Notes: a model not told the origin generated them from the sequence alone. DNA of 64,000 nucleotides from an uncultured Ruminiclostridium sp. (GCA_949878745.1 CATLBH010000006.1:1-64000), one strand, 5' to 3'; shown: positions 47,535-58,043, counted from the stretch's first letter. Translations and numbers: made by a program.

Positions 47535-48200
47535 TTACAGCGTATCCTTTTTGTTTTGTAAAATAATTCCGAGAAGCTCTTCGGAGGAAGAGGCTATATA
47601 TATAGCGCCGCTGTCCAAAAGCTCCTTTTTTGTGCGAAACCCCCACAGTACACCGCAGGAATCCACCCCCGCGTTTATTGCCGTTTCCATATCCACGTTG
47701 CTGTCACCGACGTAAAGTACGTCTTTTTTGTTTGCCTTAAACCTGTCCATAACATAATTGACGGAATAGGGGTCGGGCTTTTTCGGAATACCGTCCTCTC
47801 TTCCTCGCACAACGCTTATATTGTCGCCGAAAAAATCCTTTACCAGCTTTGCCGAATAGGAATGATCCTTATTGGTCACCACGCCAGTTCCTATGCCGTT
47901 TCTTTTAAGCTCGGCCAGCATTTCCGATATCCCCTCGTACGGCTTGGTATTGTCAAGGCAATGAGCGCCGTAATATTCGGAAAAAAGCTCACGGACTCTG
48001 CTTTCCTCTTGCTCACCTATATTTTGGGGGCAAATTCTTTTTATCAAAACAGGTATTCCGTTTCCCACAAAATATTTATATCTTTCGGCAGCATAAGTAG
48101 GATAGCCAGAAGCGCTCAGAGCGTAATTTCCGGCGGCCGCCAGATCCTCCAAAGTATTAAGCAAAGTGCCGTCCAGGTCAAATATTACATATTTATACAT
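47535..48200 (-). CDS. HAD phosphatase (phosphoglycolate phosphatase-like)
   Basis: VIFDLDGTLLNTLEDLAAAGNYAL; VTNKDHS; KPDPYSV; YVGDSNVDMETAINAG. Confidence 0.88.
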   Translation of the reverse strand: MYKYVIFDLDGTLLNTLEDLAAAGNYALSASGYPTYAAERYKYFVGNGIPVLIKRICPQNIGEQEESRVRELFSEYYGAHCLDNTKPYEGISEMLAELKRNGIGTGVVTNKDHSYSAKLVKDFFGDNISVVRGREDGIPKKPDPYSVNYVMDRFKANKKDVLYVGDSNVDMETAINAGVDSCGVLWGFRTKKELLDSGAIYIASSSEELLGIILQNKKDTL

Positions 48201-48311
48201 AAAAACACCATTCTGATAAATTCATATAAATAACATAATACCACTAAAGGTAAAATTTGTCAACTTTTATGCCAAAAAAACACTTGTGTAATATAGATTT
48301 TTAAAAAAGGA

Positions 48312-49517
48312 TCATTCCCCGCCCGCTTTAAAATTGTATATGGGCTTTATTATTCTTTCCACAGACGCGGTGTCTCCGATATTGCCGATTATATCGTCAA
48401 TATTCTTGTACGCCATTGGACATTCGTCAAGAGTGTCTTTATTTACCGAAGTAGTGTATACTCCTGTCATCTGTTTTTTGTATTCGGAAACGGTAAAGGA
48501 TTCTCTGGCCGCCGACCTGCTCATAAGCCTTCCCGCGCCGTGGGGAGCCGACCGATTCCAATCGTCGTTGCCTTTTCCGATACAAATCAAAGAACCGTCT
48601 CTCATATTTATGGGAATAAGAAGCTTTTCGCCTTTTTCAGCGGAAACGGCGCCTTTTCTTAAAATCATCGAATCGGTATCGATGTAGTTGTGAACCGTCG
48701 TAAAGCTTTCTTCCTCATGAAGCTTCATACCTTTGAGTATTTCATCCGTCATAGCCTGTCTGTTAAGCGCCGCGTATCTCTGTACTATCTTCATATCGTG
48801 AATATAACGTTCAAATAAATCGCCCGATACAAAAGCCAATGATTTCGGAATGCTTGTTCTTTGTAGGGCGTTTAACCTTTTCAGCATTTTTTGTATCTCT
48901 TTTTCCCTGCCCTGTGCCTTAAGCTCGGATATCAAAGATTCCGTTTCGCTTTTCGAAGCGCCGTTCAGTTCCCTGTAACCCTCCTCCTGATAATAGTTAG
49001 CCACCTCAAGACCCAAATGACGGCTTCCCGAATGCACCACAAGATAAATACTTCCTTCCTCGTCCTTATCGGCCTCTATGAAATGATTTCCGCCGCCCAA
49101 TGTTCCAAGACTTTTTTCGGCTCTTTCTGGGTTTATTTTTTTATAACAGCATAATTCCTTCAAATCAATTTCGTCAAAGTATCTGTGAGTCTTTTCCCTC
49201 ACATTAAAACCGGAGGGAATTTTTTCATAAATCAGCTTATCCAGCTTTTGCGGCTCTATATGATCCTCTTTTATTTTAACTGTTTCCATTCCGCAGCCTA
49301 TGTCAACCCCCACAAGATTAGGGACTATCTTATCGGTTATCGTCATGGTTGTTCCTATTGTACAGCCCGCGCCGGCGTGTATATCGGGCATCAATCTTAT
49401 TCTGCTTCCCGCCGCAAATTCTTGATCAAGCAAAAGAAGCACCTGTGAAACAGATGCCTCGTCTACCGCATCGGTAAAAATCTTCGCTTCGTTATATTTA
49501 CCTTTAAGCTCTGTCAT
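48312..49517 (-). CDS. rtcB: RtcB-family RNA ligase
   Basis: MPDIHAGAGCTIGTTM; VGVDIGCGMETV; LGGGNHFIE; VHSGSRHLG; APHGAGRLMSRSAA. Confidence 0.92.
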   Translation of the reverse strand: MTELKGKYNEAKIFTDAVDEASVSQVLLLLDQEFAAGSRIRLMPDIHAGAGCTIGTTMTITDKIVPNLVGVDIGCGMETVKIKEDHIEPQKLDKLIYEKIPSGFNVREKTHRYFDEIDLKELCCYKKINPERAEKSLGTLGGGNHFIEADKDEEGSIYLVVHSGSRHLGLEVANYYQEEGYRELNGASKSETESLISELKAQGREKEIQKMLKRLNALQRTSIPKSLAFVSGDLFERYIHDMKIVQRYAALNRQAMTDEILKGMKLHEEESFTTVHNYIDTDSMILRKGAVSAEKGEKLLIPINMRDGSLICIGKGNDDWNRSAPHGAGRLMSRSAARESFTVSEYKKQMTGVYTTSVNKDTLDECPMAYKNIDDIIGNIGDTASVERIIKPIYNFKAGGE

Positions 49518-49629
49518 AAAGCCTCCTGTTTGTACATATGAACCCGTAATTCCTTACCGTCAATTATAACATTTTATGAAAAAACTGTCAAGGTAGGAAA
49601 AAAAGCATTTTTCACGGGCATTTGTCAAT

Positions 49630-49658
49630 TTGACAAAAAAACAAAAAAATAGTATAAT
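49630..49658 (+). promoter_or_regulatory. Promoter of rRNA methyltransferase gene
   Basis: TTGACA-17-TATAAT. Confidence 0.75.
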
Positions 49659-49692
49659 TTTAATTAATTTTATTTATATGAGGAATATAATT

Positions 49693-50508
49693 ATGTATGA
49701 AAAATTCATTTGCCCCGTTTGCGGTTATCCCCTACTTATGGAAAACAGCTCTCTGAAATGCGGAAAAGGCCATTGCTTCGACATTTCCTCAAGCGGCTAT
49801 GTCAATCTTCTTAACAAAGGCGGTAAAAAAGGACACGGCGACGATAAAAAAATGGTAAGAGCAAGACGCGATTTTTTATCCAGAGGATATTACGAACACC
49901 TGAAAGAAGCGCTTAAAAAGGCGGTCGGCGGCGTAATATGCAAAAACGCCGCGATATTGGACTCCGGCTGCGGCGAAGGCTATTACACAAGCGGATTTGA
50001 AGCCTTGCTCAAAGAAAACGGCGGAGGGGAAATATACGGAATAGACGTTTCCAAGGAAGCGCTTAAGCCGGCGGCGAAGCTTTGCGGAAATGTGAGCTTT
50101 GCCGTCGCCAGCGCCTATTGTCTGCCCTTTGAAAAGGAAACCTTTGATATAATTATCTCGGTGTTCGCCCCCTTGGCTGCCGACGAATTTCACAGAACCC
50201 TTAAATGCGGCGGCTTCTTTATTACAGCCATTCCTTTGGAAAAACATCTTTACGGCCTTAAAAAAGCGGTATACGAAAATCCTTACCTCAACAAACCCGA
50301 AAATACTGACCTGAAAGGCTTTAAACTTATAAACGGTATTGAGATAAAAAAAGAATTGACATTAAAAAACGCGGAGGATATAAAAAATCTTTTTATGATG
50401 ACCCCCTACTACTATAAAACCTCAGCGGAGGATCAGAAGAAGCTGGAAAAATTAAACGAGCTTATAACCGAAAGCGAATTTTTAATTATAGTTTATAAAA
50501 AAATATAA
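49693..50508 (+). CDS. 23S rRNA (guanine) methyltransferase, RlmA-like
   Basis: FICPVCGYPLLMENSSLKCGKGHCFDISSSGYVNLL; LDSGCGEGYYTSG. Confidence 0.88.
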   Translation: MYEKFICPVCGYPLLMENSSLKCGKGHCFDISSSGYVNLLNKGGKKGHGDDKKMVRARRDFLSRGYYEHLKEALKKAVGGVICKNAAILDSGCGEGYYTSGFEALLKENGGGEIYGIDVSKEALKPAAKLCGNVSFAVASAYCLPFEKETFDIIISVFAPLAADEFHRTLKCGGFFITAIPLEKHLYGLKKAVYENPYLNKPENTDLKGFKLINGIEIKKELTLKNAEDIKNLFMMTPYYYKTSAEDQKKLEKLNELITESEFLIIVYKKI

Positions 50509-50597
50509 CCGCCAAAAAAAGCCGCGCGGGGCACAAAAGCCGCGCGCGGAAAATGAAATAAAATGATGAAGAAAAACAGTCATGTATATCGGTTCAA

Positions 50598-51980
50598 TTA
50601 TTGGAAATCAGCTAAATAAGAATCAATAACACCCTCGTTCTCGGTGCGGAGCTGTGTCCAGCCCTTCTGGTTCTCATCCTGCACAAACGCCAGGTTGATA
50701 AGCATATCGTCAACAATCTTGGTAAGTTCGTCGCTGAAGCCGTAGTAACAGTCAACAAGTACGTCGTACTGAGTAACATCTTCAAAGCTCAGGATGAAAT
50801 CAAGCTCTTCTTGGGTGTAATGCTTGCTCGCCATCATGCTTTCGTTAACAACCGCCTTAAGCTCGGGGTCAACAAGGCTCTTGCGAACAATATTGATGAA
50901 CGCCGCGCAGCCTTCGGGATTAGGCGAACCACTGGGAACCATATAGCCGAACGCGGTCAGACCGTGGTAATACTTATCCGCAAGGGGATCCTTGGGGAAA
51001 GGAACAAATTCGAATTCGTCGGTATAAACTTCTTCGTTGCAGAATTCGGAGAACTTCCAGTCGCCTACGCCAAGGAAAGCCACGTTGCCGCTGGCCAGAG
51101 GCTCTGTCTCGTTGCTCCACATTCCGTCGCCTCTTACCGCGTAATTTTCCTTACGGAGTTCCATAAGGAAGTTGGCCGCTCTTTCAATGTTAGGGTCGTT
51201 AAAGTTCTTGGTTATGGAACCGTCAGCCTCAACGCCGATAAGAGGAACACCGGTGCTTATAAAGATTTCGGTACCCAATATACCATATACACCGCCGATA
51301 GCGTCGGGATTAACTCTCGTAAATTCAGCCATAATGTCCTTAAAGGCGTTCCAATCCCACTGGTTGCTCTTATAAAGCTCCATGGGGTTCTTAAGACCGT
51401 AAGAAGCGAACAGGTCGGCGTTGTAAATCAAGCCGTTAGGGAAAGCGTTGGTGGCGAAGGGATAGAAATAATGTTTGCCCTTCCAAGCGAAGCGCTCAAC
51501 AAGATCCTTGATACCTTCGGTCCACTGGGGCTCGGACATATAAGGCTCAAAATATTCGGTCATATCTGTGTAAAGGTTCTTCTGCATAAGAGAGGGGAAG
51601 GTAAGGTTTTCCTTATCTACCAGGTCGGGAGACTGACCGGTTGTAATAAGGGTCTGAAGCTTGTCAAGCCTGTCTCCCCAAGGAACGGTCATGTAGTCGA
51701 TCTTTCCTCCGTAGGTCTCTTCAAACAGCTTAACCGCGGGCTTAATGTCACCTGCCGTACGGATATCGTAGATTCCGAAATAAACAAGATTCGGGTTATC
51801 GAGAGTTTTCTCCGGTTCGGTTACGAACTCGTTGATATCAACGGGGTTGTTAATATCATCGTCCAATGTGTTGGAGGTCGTGGTCACTTCGCCGAGACCG
51901 CTGCTCTGATCACAGGCAGTAAGACCCAAAATCATTGAAGCGCAAAGAGCAAGTGAAATGATTTTTTTACTGGTTTTCAT
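50598..51980 (-). CDS. ABC transporter extracellular solute-binding protein (lipoprotein)
   Basis: Lipobox LGLTACD; family-1 SBP features (FEETYGGKIDYMTVPWGDRLDKLQTLITTGQSPDLV). Confidence 0.85.
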   Translation of the reverse strand: MKTSKKIISLALCASMILGLTACDQSSGLGEVTTTSNTLDDDINNPVDINEFVTEPEKTLDNPNLVYFGIYDIRTAGDIKPAVKLFEETYGGKIDYMTVPWGDRLDKLQTLITTGQSPDLVDKENLTFPSLMQKNLYTDMTEYFEPYMSEPQWTEGIKDLVERFAWKGKHYFYPFATNAFPNGLIYNADLFASYGLKNPMELYKSNQWDWNAFKDIMAEFTRVNPDAIGGVYGILGTEIFISTGVPLIGVEADGSITKNFNDPNIERAANFLMELRKENYAVRGDGMWSNETEPLASGNVAFLGVGDWKFSEFCNEEVYTDEFEFVPFPKDPLADKYYHGLTAFGYMVPSGSPNPEGCAAFINIVRKSLVDPELKAVVNESMMASKHYTQEELDFILSFEDVTQYDVLVDCYYGFSDELTKIVDDMLINLAFVQDENQKGWTQLRTENEGVIDSYLADFQ

Positions 51981-52021
51981 TGTAATTGTCCTTTCATAAA
52001 TTTTTTGACCGGCGTTCTTAA

Positions 52022-52098
52022 GATAAAGAGCCGACGGTCTTTATCAGTACCCGTTACGCTGCCTTCACGGACAGAACGCCCGCGTTCGGGAAACGGGT
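52022..52098 (-). promoter_or_regulatory. Structured 5' leader of SBP gene (three-way junction plus hairpin)
   Basis: ACCCGTT/AACGGGT outer stem, GAACG/CGTTC and CTGTC/GGCAG inner hairpins, then GATAAAGA/TCTTTATC. Confidence 0.5.
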
Positions 52099-52135
52099 AT
52101 GAGACATTTTTTGTTGCCGATATGTATAGACCCTT

Positions 52136-52918
52136 TTAAAAGGTCTTTCGATATTCCGTTGGCGTCATTCCGTAAATTTGTTTAAATTTTCTCATAAAGC
52201 TGTATTCGCTGATGTAACCGCACTTCTGGGCTATCTGATTTACGTTGAGACTGGTTGTGGTCAAAAGCCGTTCGGCACGTATGAACCTGCTTTTGGTTAT
52301 ATCCTCGAGAACGCTTACCCCGAAAAATCTCTTATACGAATGCTGAAATCCCGAATAACTCATTCCCGAATACTTTGCTATTTCGGCAACGCTTGACATT
52401 TCGTCCGGATAAGAATATATGCAATTTCTGAGATGCATAAAAAAATAGTGTTTATTGGACGAGTTCAGTGAATTGGGAGGTATTGCGCTCCTGATACTGC
52501 GGCTGAGCTTAAGGAAAAACAATTCCATATAGCGGGATTCGATCATCTCCCGCTCTTTGTCAAAAATATGGTGTTCATAGGACACCTGCTGAAGAATCTG
52601 CGACAGCTCTTCGGCGTTCTTTACGAGAACCACTTCATTCATCGGTATTTTAAGACCGCTGATAAACTTTTCGTCTTCCTCTTCAAAATCAAAAAATATC
52701 CAATCATATACAAAAGCGTCGTCGCTTCCGTATCTAAAAGGCATATCCGGAGTAAACATGATAAAAGAGCTTTCGGGAACAAGAATTTTTTTATCGTTGA
52801 GAACAAACTCGGCGGGCGATTTTGTAAGCGCCATAAACCCGCATCCCACGCCGTTCGGATTTTCGAAATAACATCCTGCGTCGCGGCGATAGTGGCATCC
52901 GATGGTGCCTATTTTCAT
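52136..52918 (-). CDS. AraC-family transcriptional regulator
   Basis: C-terminal double HTH: VAEIAKYSGMSYSGFQHSYKRFFG...NQIAQKCGYISEYSFMRKFKQIYGMTPTEYRK. Confidence 0.92.
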   Translation of the reverse strand: MKIGTIGCHYRRDAGCYFENPNGVGCGFMALTKSPAEFVLNDKKILVPESSFIMFTPDMPFRYGSDDAFVYDWIFFDFEEEDEKFISGLKIPMNEVVLVKNAEELSQILQQVSYEHHIFDKEREMIESRYMELFFLKLSRSIRSAIPPNSLNSSNKHYFFMHLRNCIYSYPDEMSSVAEIAKYSGMSYSGFQHSYKRFFGVSVLEDITKSRFIRAERLLTTTSLNVNQIAQKCGYISEYSFMRKFKQIYGMTPTEYRKTF

Positions 52919-53123
52919 TTTTTTGTCACCTCATATAAAATCTTTTCGATTTCCCCTTAAGTTCTATAATAATTATAACATTATTGCGCCGCAATCTCAA
53001 TGCTCTATTATGTTGTCAACACTATCCGTTTATGCTTTTCCCGTTTTTCTGCCTGGCAAAATATACATTATTTTTTCTCTAATGAAAACAAATAGAGTTT
53101 TTTTGCACAAAAAGACCGACATT

Positions 53124-55490
53124 TTACATTATTTTTTCTTTTTCATACTTGCCGTCGTCTCTCCTCACAAGCTGTTCGTTTTCTTCCATATCCGCCACAG
53201 CCGCCTTGGAAATAATTTTGCCGTCCGAATCCGACAAATAAATCGTTTCACCCGTTTTAAGATTAAAATTCGTAACCAATTTCTGAAGCGCCGAGGTATC
53301 GCTGTTGTTTTTGCACACTATGGTAAGCTCGCTTTCCGCTTTGATAAAAACGGAAGGTATTTCCCAGCGGTCAAGCTTTTTCGCCGTATCTGAAAGGCAA
53401 AAGCCATCCAGCTTAACGTCCTCGGAATTGGGATTGTACAGCGTTATGCTGTCCGAATCTCCCGCAGTGTAAAGTCTGCTTATATAAATCGGTTCGCCCG
53501 AAACGGGTATCTTCTCGTAAACGGCTTTTACCGTAATATTCCCGTCCTTCGCCATATCGGGCGTTATCACCGTTTCAGGCTCTTCGATACGCTCTCCGTT
53601 AATGTCCCAGTGGGAAAAGGTATATCCAGTATACGAAGCCGCTTTGACGGGAACATAGCATTGAGAAAAATAATTTCTCACCGCCTTTTCCCCTCCCGAT
53701 ATTTCCACCGAATTCAAAAACGCCGTGCCGCCCTCTCCGTTTAAAAGAGCAATATTTATCATATCCTTTTCAAAACCCAGCACCTTAGTAATATCCCTTA
53801 TAACCACCTCGGAGCGGTTCTTGAAAAAGTCCCGTATCTGCTGTCTGCTGTCCGCAAAGGTCTCCCTTCTCGCCCATGTGGAAGTATAACCGTTTTCGAG
53901 AGCGTACATACATTCGGTGTCGCACAAGGAAATCTTTTCCTCAATTACCTTAAGCGCGTTTTCGTAGGACATCTCGCCGTACATCAGGTCGCATACTGTA
54001 TCGGCCAGCTTTACCTTCATATCGTCCCGTTCGAGAAGCGCGGTAAGGAAGAGTGACTCCCCTCCCATATGCCTTCCGTTAAGGAGATATGAAAGAGTCG
54101 GTTCCTTATAACCGTTTCCGTAAAGCCCCATACCGAATTCCACGTCAAAAAGGAGAAAACGCCATTTTCCGTCAAGATAAGGACTTGACACCTCCTCCCC
54201 TTCGGAAGGGTAGTAGCGCCAGGCCTTAAAATTATTGCCTGGCCAATCCTCATTGTTTATATAAATCTGTATGGCGTAATAGAGCATAAGATTGTCTATA
54301 TCCACGAGAGAACAAAACTCCTCAAATTTTCCGTCGTCGGTCAGATCGCTTCTTGCCAGATCGCAGACATAGTTATAATCCTCGGCGCTTTTCAGATCGT
54401 AATAGTCGCTGTCCTCATCGTTTTCGTCAAGCTCCGCTTCCCTGTGTCCCACTATGCGGAAGCCGTCCCTGTCGCCGCCGTAGGTGGATTCCAGATATCC
54501 CGCGCAATACGCCTCGTGAAGCCAGGCAAAGCCGTAGTATTTTCCGTTGAGAAAAACCGCCGCCGGTATGGTATCCTGTGTATCGGGAAAACCCGCGTTT
54601 TTTGCCAGCTGATTTCCAACCTCGTCGCGTATGCTGGCGAATTCGCGGTCGTTTGCGTTATTTCTCAGGGTAATGCGGTCATATCTGTCTATAAGCTGTC
54701 CGTAAGCGTCGTTGGTAACGCCGAAAAACGGATACTTAAACATTCCGTTGCCCTCGCTGTACTCGTTTCGGGCGATAAGCCGCCAGGATTTCTGATCCAC
54801 CGCTCTCGAAACGCCTCCAACCACTCGGGCGCCCGCGGCCTGATCCAAAAGCTGCTTACCCTTGCTGTCATAAACCTCCACATACATATCGCGTTCGCTT
54901 TCGCGGCCGCTTATAAACCAGTTGGCGGGAGCCTCATAAGGTATCTCTCCGCCCTCGTATTCGTTTTCCAGCCACTGATCCCTTACATAACCCTCCACGC
55001 ACACGCCGTAGTTGTAATCGTATAAATTGTAAGGATCCGTGGAAAGCACAAAGACATAGGTGGATTCGTCAAAGCGCTCAAAAACGTTTTTCCCGGTCAC
55101 GTAACTTTTGGTCTGAAGCTCGGAGGTTGTGCCGCCGTTTATTGCCACGGCTTTTATGGTGGTAGCGTTTACCGTGTTACCCGCCTTTATGACTATCGGC
55201 TTGGTGTATCTTTTGGAGCCGCTGTCGGGAGTGGAGCCGTCAAGGGAATAGAAAATCTCCGCTTCGCCGTTCTTACAGCTTATCTCCACCCCTATCGTTT
55301 CATCGTAAAAAGTTTCGGTATGGGAAAACTTAAGATGCAGCGGATCGTCTCCGTTTACTTCGGGAAGCTGATTTTCATCGTCTTTGAGCACGCTCTGCTG
55401 CTCCTCCTGAAGCTGGGGAAACATAACAAGTCCCGCCCCGGCGACGATACCGACGAGTATTATTATTACAAGTACCGTAAATTTTTTCAT
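53124..55490 (-). CDS. CotH-kinase-like secreted protein with chitobiase-type and lamin-tail domains
   Basis: GAEIFYSLDGSTPDSGSKRYTKPI; RITLRNNANDREFASIRDEVGNQLA...AVFLNGKYYGFAWLHEAY; C-term PIYISRLYTAGDSDSITLYNPNSEDVKLDGFCLSD. Confidence 0.85.
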   Translation of the reverse strand: MKKFTVLVIIILVGIVAGAGLVMFPQLQEEQQSVLKDDENQLPEVNGDDPLHLKFSHTETFYDETIGVEISCKNGEAEIFYSLDGSTPDSGSKRYTKPIVIKAGNTVNATTIKAVAINGGTTSELQTKSYVTGKNVFERFDESTYVFVLSTDPYNLYDYNYGVCVEGYVRDQWLENEYEGGEIPYEAPANWFISGRESERDMYVEVYDSKGKQLLDQAAGARVVGGVSRAVDQKSWRLIARNEYSEGNGMFKYPFFGVTNDAYGQLIDRYDRITLRNNANDREFASIRDEVGNQLAKNAGFPDTQDTIPAAVFLNGKYYGFAWLHEAYCAGYLESTYGGDRDGFRIVGHREAELDENDEDSDYYDLKSAEDYNYVCDLARSDLTDDGKFEEFCSLVDIDNLMLYYAIQIYINNEDWPGNNFKAWRYYPSEGEEVSSPYLDGKWRFLLFDVEFGMGLYGNGYKEPTLSYLLNGRHMGGESLFLTALLERDDMKVKLADTVCDLMYGEMSYENALKVIEEKISLCDTECMYALENGYTSTWARRETFADSRQQIRDFFKNRSEVVIRDITKVLGFEKDMINIALLNGEGGTAFLNSVEISGGEKAVRNYFSQCYVPVKAASYTGYTFSHWDINGERIEEPETVITPDMAKDGNITVKAVYEKIPVSGEPIYISRLYTAGDSDSITLYNPNSEDVKLDGFCLSDTAKKLDRWEIPSVFIKAESELTIVCKNNSDTSALQKLVTNFNLKTGETIYLSDSDGKIISKAAVADMEENEQLVRRDDGKYEKEKIM

Positions 55491-55511
55491 TGTAGAATTC
55501 CTTTCGCCGTG

Positions 55512-56948
55512 TCAGACGTCACCAGCGTCTATCCTTTTTAAAAGAAGCTCTCTGCAAAGAACCGGATCGGCCCTCCCCCCGGACAGCTTCATACACTGTC
55601 CCACCAAAAAGGCCAAAGCGTTGGTTTTCCCTTTTACGTAATCTTCCGCGCTTTTCCCGTTATCCGTCAGCACGCGCCGTACCAGTTCTTCCGTATAATC
55701 CGAATCCGAAACCTGTTCAAGCTTAAGCTCCTTTAAAAGCGTATCTATATCGCTGCCGCTCAAGATATGGTTTTCGAAGAGCAGCTTGGCCGATGTGGAA
55801 GAAACAACGCCTTTTTCCCTTAATCTTCCTATTTTAGAAAGGGCAAGACAAAATCCATTAATATTTTTTTCGTTAAGATAATTCGGTTTTTCATTAAGAA
55901 ATTCCGAAGCAGCGCCGTTTATAAGCCCCGAAAGAACGTTGGCGCCGCACAGATTCACATCGACGCACAAGCGAAAAATCCGATCCTTTATGGGGTCGAG
56001 GATAATATCCTCCGCCGCCTGTCCCGAAATTCCCAACGCCGTATAATATAAACGTTTTTTATTTGGGAGCATTGGCAGTTCCGTTAAAACGCCGTTTACG
56101 AATTCCTCGGTCAAGATTATTTCGGGAAGATCGGGATCGTCAAAATAACGGTAGTCGGCAGTATCTTCCTTGCTTCTCAAAAGCGCGCTCTCTTTTTTTA
56201 CGGGATCCCAGCGCCTTGTTTCACGAAAAACGCGGTTTCCCTCGGAAATAATCTTTTTTTGCCGTTCTTCCTCATACATTATCCCGCCGAAAACATTGCT
56301 AAAGCCGCTGACGTTTTTCAGCTCGCACCGTTCCCCCAAAGGCTCCCCTCGGCGGTGAACCGAAACGTTTATGTCGCAGCGCATGCTTCCCTGCTCTATC
56401 CTGCAATCCGAAATCCCCAGATATATCATATTCAGTCTGAGTTCCTTCAGAAAATCCACCGCTTCCGAAGCCGAATGAAAGCATGGCTCCGTTACCAGCT
56501 CAATAAGCGGTATGCCGCAGCGATTGAAATCAACACCGTTCCCGCAAAGCTTTCCGGCGTCCTCCTCCAAATGTATGTCCGATATGGGATATTTTTTCCC
56601 TTTTATTTCAAGAAAACCGTTTTTACAAATCGGCGCGTAAAGCTGAGAAATCTGATACCCCTTGGGCAGGTCGGGATAAAAATAATTCTTTCTCGACATT
56701 TTGAAACGCCTGTTTATATTGCAATTAAAAGCAAGTCCCGCCCGCACCGCCAGCTCCGCCGCCCTTTTATTTACTGCGGGAAGCGTTCCGGGATATCCCG
56801 CGCATACGGGGCAAACCACGGTGTTTTCCGTCTCTCCGAAGGTGTTTTTACAGGAACAGTACATTTTCGTTTGGGTGAGAAGCTCAATATGTACCTCAAG
56901 GCCTATTACCGTTTCAAACACATTGCTCATCAAATATAATCCGACCAT
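55512..56948 (-). CDS. gatB: Asp/Glu-tRNA amidotransferase subunit B
   Basis: ETVIGLEVHIELLTQTKMYCSC; CPVCAGYPGTLPAVN; KNYFYPDLPKGYQISQ; C-term Yqey-like region. Confidence 0.92.
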   Translation of the reverse strand: MVGLYLMSNVFETVIGLEVHIELLTQTKMYCSCKNTFGETENTVVCPVCAGYPGTLPAVNKRAAELAVRAGLAFNCNINRRFKMSRKNYFYPDLPKGYQISQLYAPICKNGFLEIKGKKYPISDIHLEEDAGKLCGNGVDFNRCGIPLIELVTEPCFHSASEAVDFLKELRLNMIYLGISDCRIEQGSMRCDINVSVHRRGEPLGERCELKNVSGFSNVFGGIMYEEERQKKIISEGNRVFRETRRWDPVKKESALLRSKEDTADYRYFDDPDLPEIILTEEFVNGVLTELPMLPNKKRLYYTALGISGQAAEDIILDPIKDRIFRLCVDVNLCGANVLSGLINGAASEFLNEKPNYLNEKNINGFCLALSKIGRLREKGVVSSTSAKLLFENHILSGSDIDTLLKELKLEQVSDSDYTEELVRRVLTDNGKSAEDYVKGKTNALAFLVGQCMKLSGGRADPVLCRELLLKRIDAGDV

Positions 56949-57069
56949 CCTCTCCGGGAGCGCCGACGCGGCGGTCTGAAAATTTTTTTTAACACAACTT
57001 AATTTATATTATTTTAACATAAAAAAAGCGATATGGCAATACGAAATTATAAATTTTTCAAAAATTTTA

Positions 57070-57098
57070 TTGCCAAAATCCGCATTTTATAGTATAAT
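57070..57098 (+). promoter_or_regulatory. Promoter of phosphotransferase gene
   Basis: TTGCCA-17-TATAAT. Confidence 0.65.
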
Positions 57099-57131
57099 AT
57101 TCATAATAATTTTTGTGTATAAAGGATAAAT

Positions 57132-57992
57132 ATGAAACCGGAATCTGTTAAAAATATCGATGATATTTCGAAATTTGCAATGCTAAATCAGGGAAACACG
57201 GCCGAAATATATTCCTATGGCGACGGCAAAATACTTAAACTATTCAGAGACAGTATGCCCTTTTCATTGATAAACAAAGAATACGAGTGCGGTAAAGCGA
57301 TAAACGCCAAATTAAAAAACACACCCAAGGTGTTTGATATGGTGTCATACAAATCAAGGTACGGTATTGTCTGCGAACGAATAACGGGCGGCGATATGAT
57401 CGGGGCAATGCTCGGAAAAATTTACAAAATACGGAAATATTCAAGGGAACTGGCTTTCCTTCATTCCGAAATACATAATGCACAGGTCGATTTACCGCAA
57501 AACGTAAAAGAAACGCTTCGGGAAAACATTGACTTCGCCGACTTGCTCACCGATTCGGAAAAGGAAAACATCAAATCATACATAAGTACTCTTCCCGACA
57601 AAAACAGTCTGTGCCATTTCGACTTTCACCCGGGAAACGTAATGATACGAGACGGCGCTTTATGCGTTATAGACTGGATGACAGCCTGTAAGGGCGACGC
57701 GAGCGCCGACGCGGCGAGAACTGTTTTGCTTTTGCGCTACGGTGAAATGAAATACGGAAACCCGTTTTTGAAAGCCGCAGTACGGATTTTCAAAAGATAC
57801 ATCGGAAATATTTATTTCCGTGAGTACAAAAAATTAACCGGAATAACGGAATACGATACGGAACGTTGGATATTGCCTATCGCCGCGGCAAGGCTGAGCG
57901 AATGGATAACCGACGGCGAAAAAGAAAAATTATTGAAGCTTATAAAAGAAAAGTTAAGATATACCGAAAATCCGAAAAATATCTCAAAATAA
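57132..57992 (+). CDS. APH-type phosphotransferase/kinase-like protein
   Basis: SLCHFDFHPGNVMIRDGALCVIDWMTACKGDASADAART. Confidence 0.85.
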   Translation: MKPESVKNIDDISKFAMLNQGNTAEIYSYGDGKILKLFRDSMPFSLINKEYECGKAINAKLKNTPKVFDMVSYKSRYGIVCERITGGDMIGAMLGKIYKIRKYSRELAFLHSEIHNAQVDLPQNVKETLRENIDFADLLTDSEKENIKSYISTLPDKNSLCHFDFHPGNVMIRDGALCVIDWMTACKGDASADAARTVLLLRYGEMKYGNPFLKAAVRIFKRYIGNIYFREYKKLTGITEYDTERWILPIAAARLSEWITDGEKEKLLKLIKEKLRYTENPKNISK

Positions 57993-57998
57993 CGCGCA

Positions 57999-58035
57999 GA
58001 GCCGACAAATCCGCAAAATCGCGGCCTGTCGGCTC
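57999..58035. terminator. Bidirectional hairpin between convergent genes
   Basis: GAGCCGACA ... TGTCGGCTC with inner CCGC/GCGG. Confidence 0.6.
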
Positions 58036-58043
58036 ATTCTATT

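Noticed and set aside
48312-49517. RtcB as part of an RNA-repair defence system
   Set aside because: No archease, RtcA, toxin or nuclease neighbour; flanked by a HAD phosphatase and an rRNA methyltransferase
50811-51938. 375-aa antisense ORF over the SBP gene
   Set aside because: Antisense to a well-supported solute-binding lipoprotein
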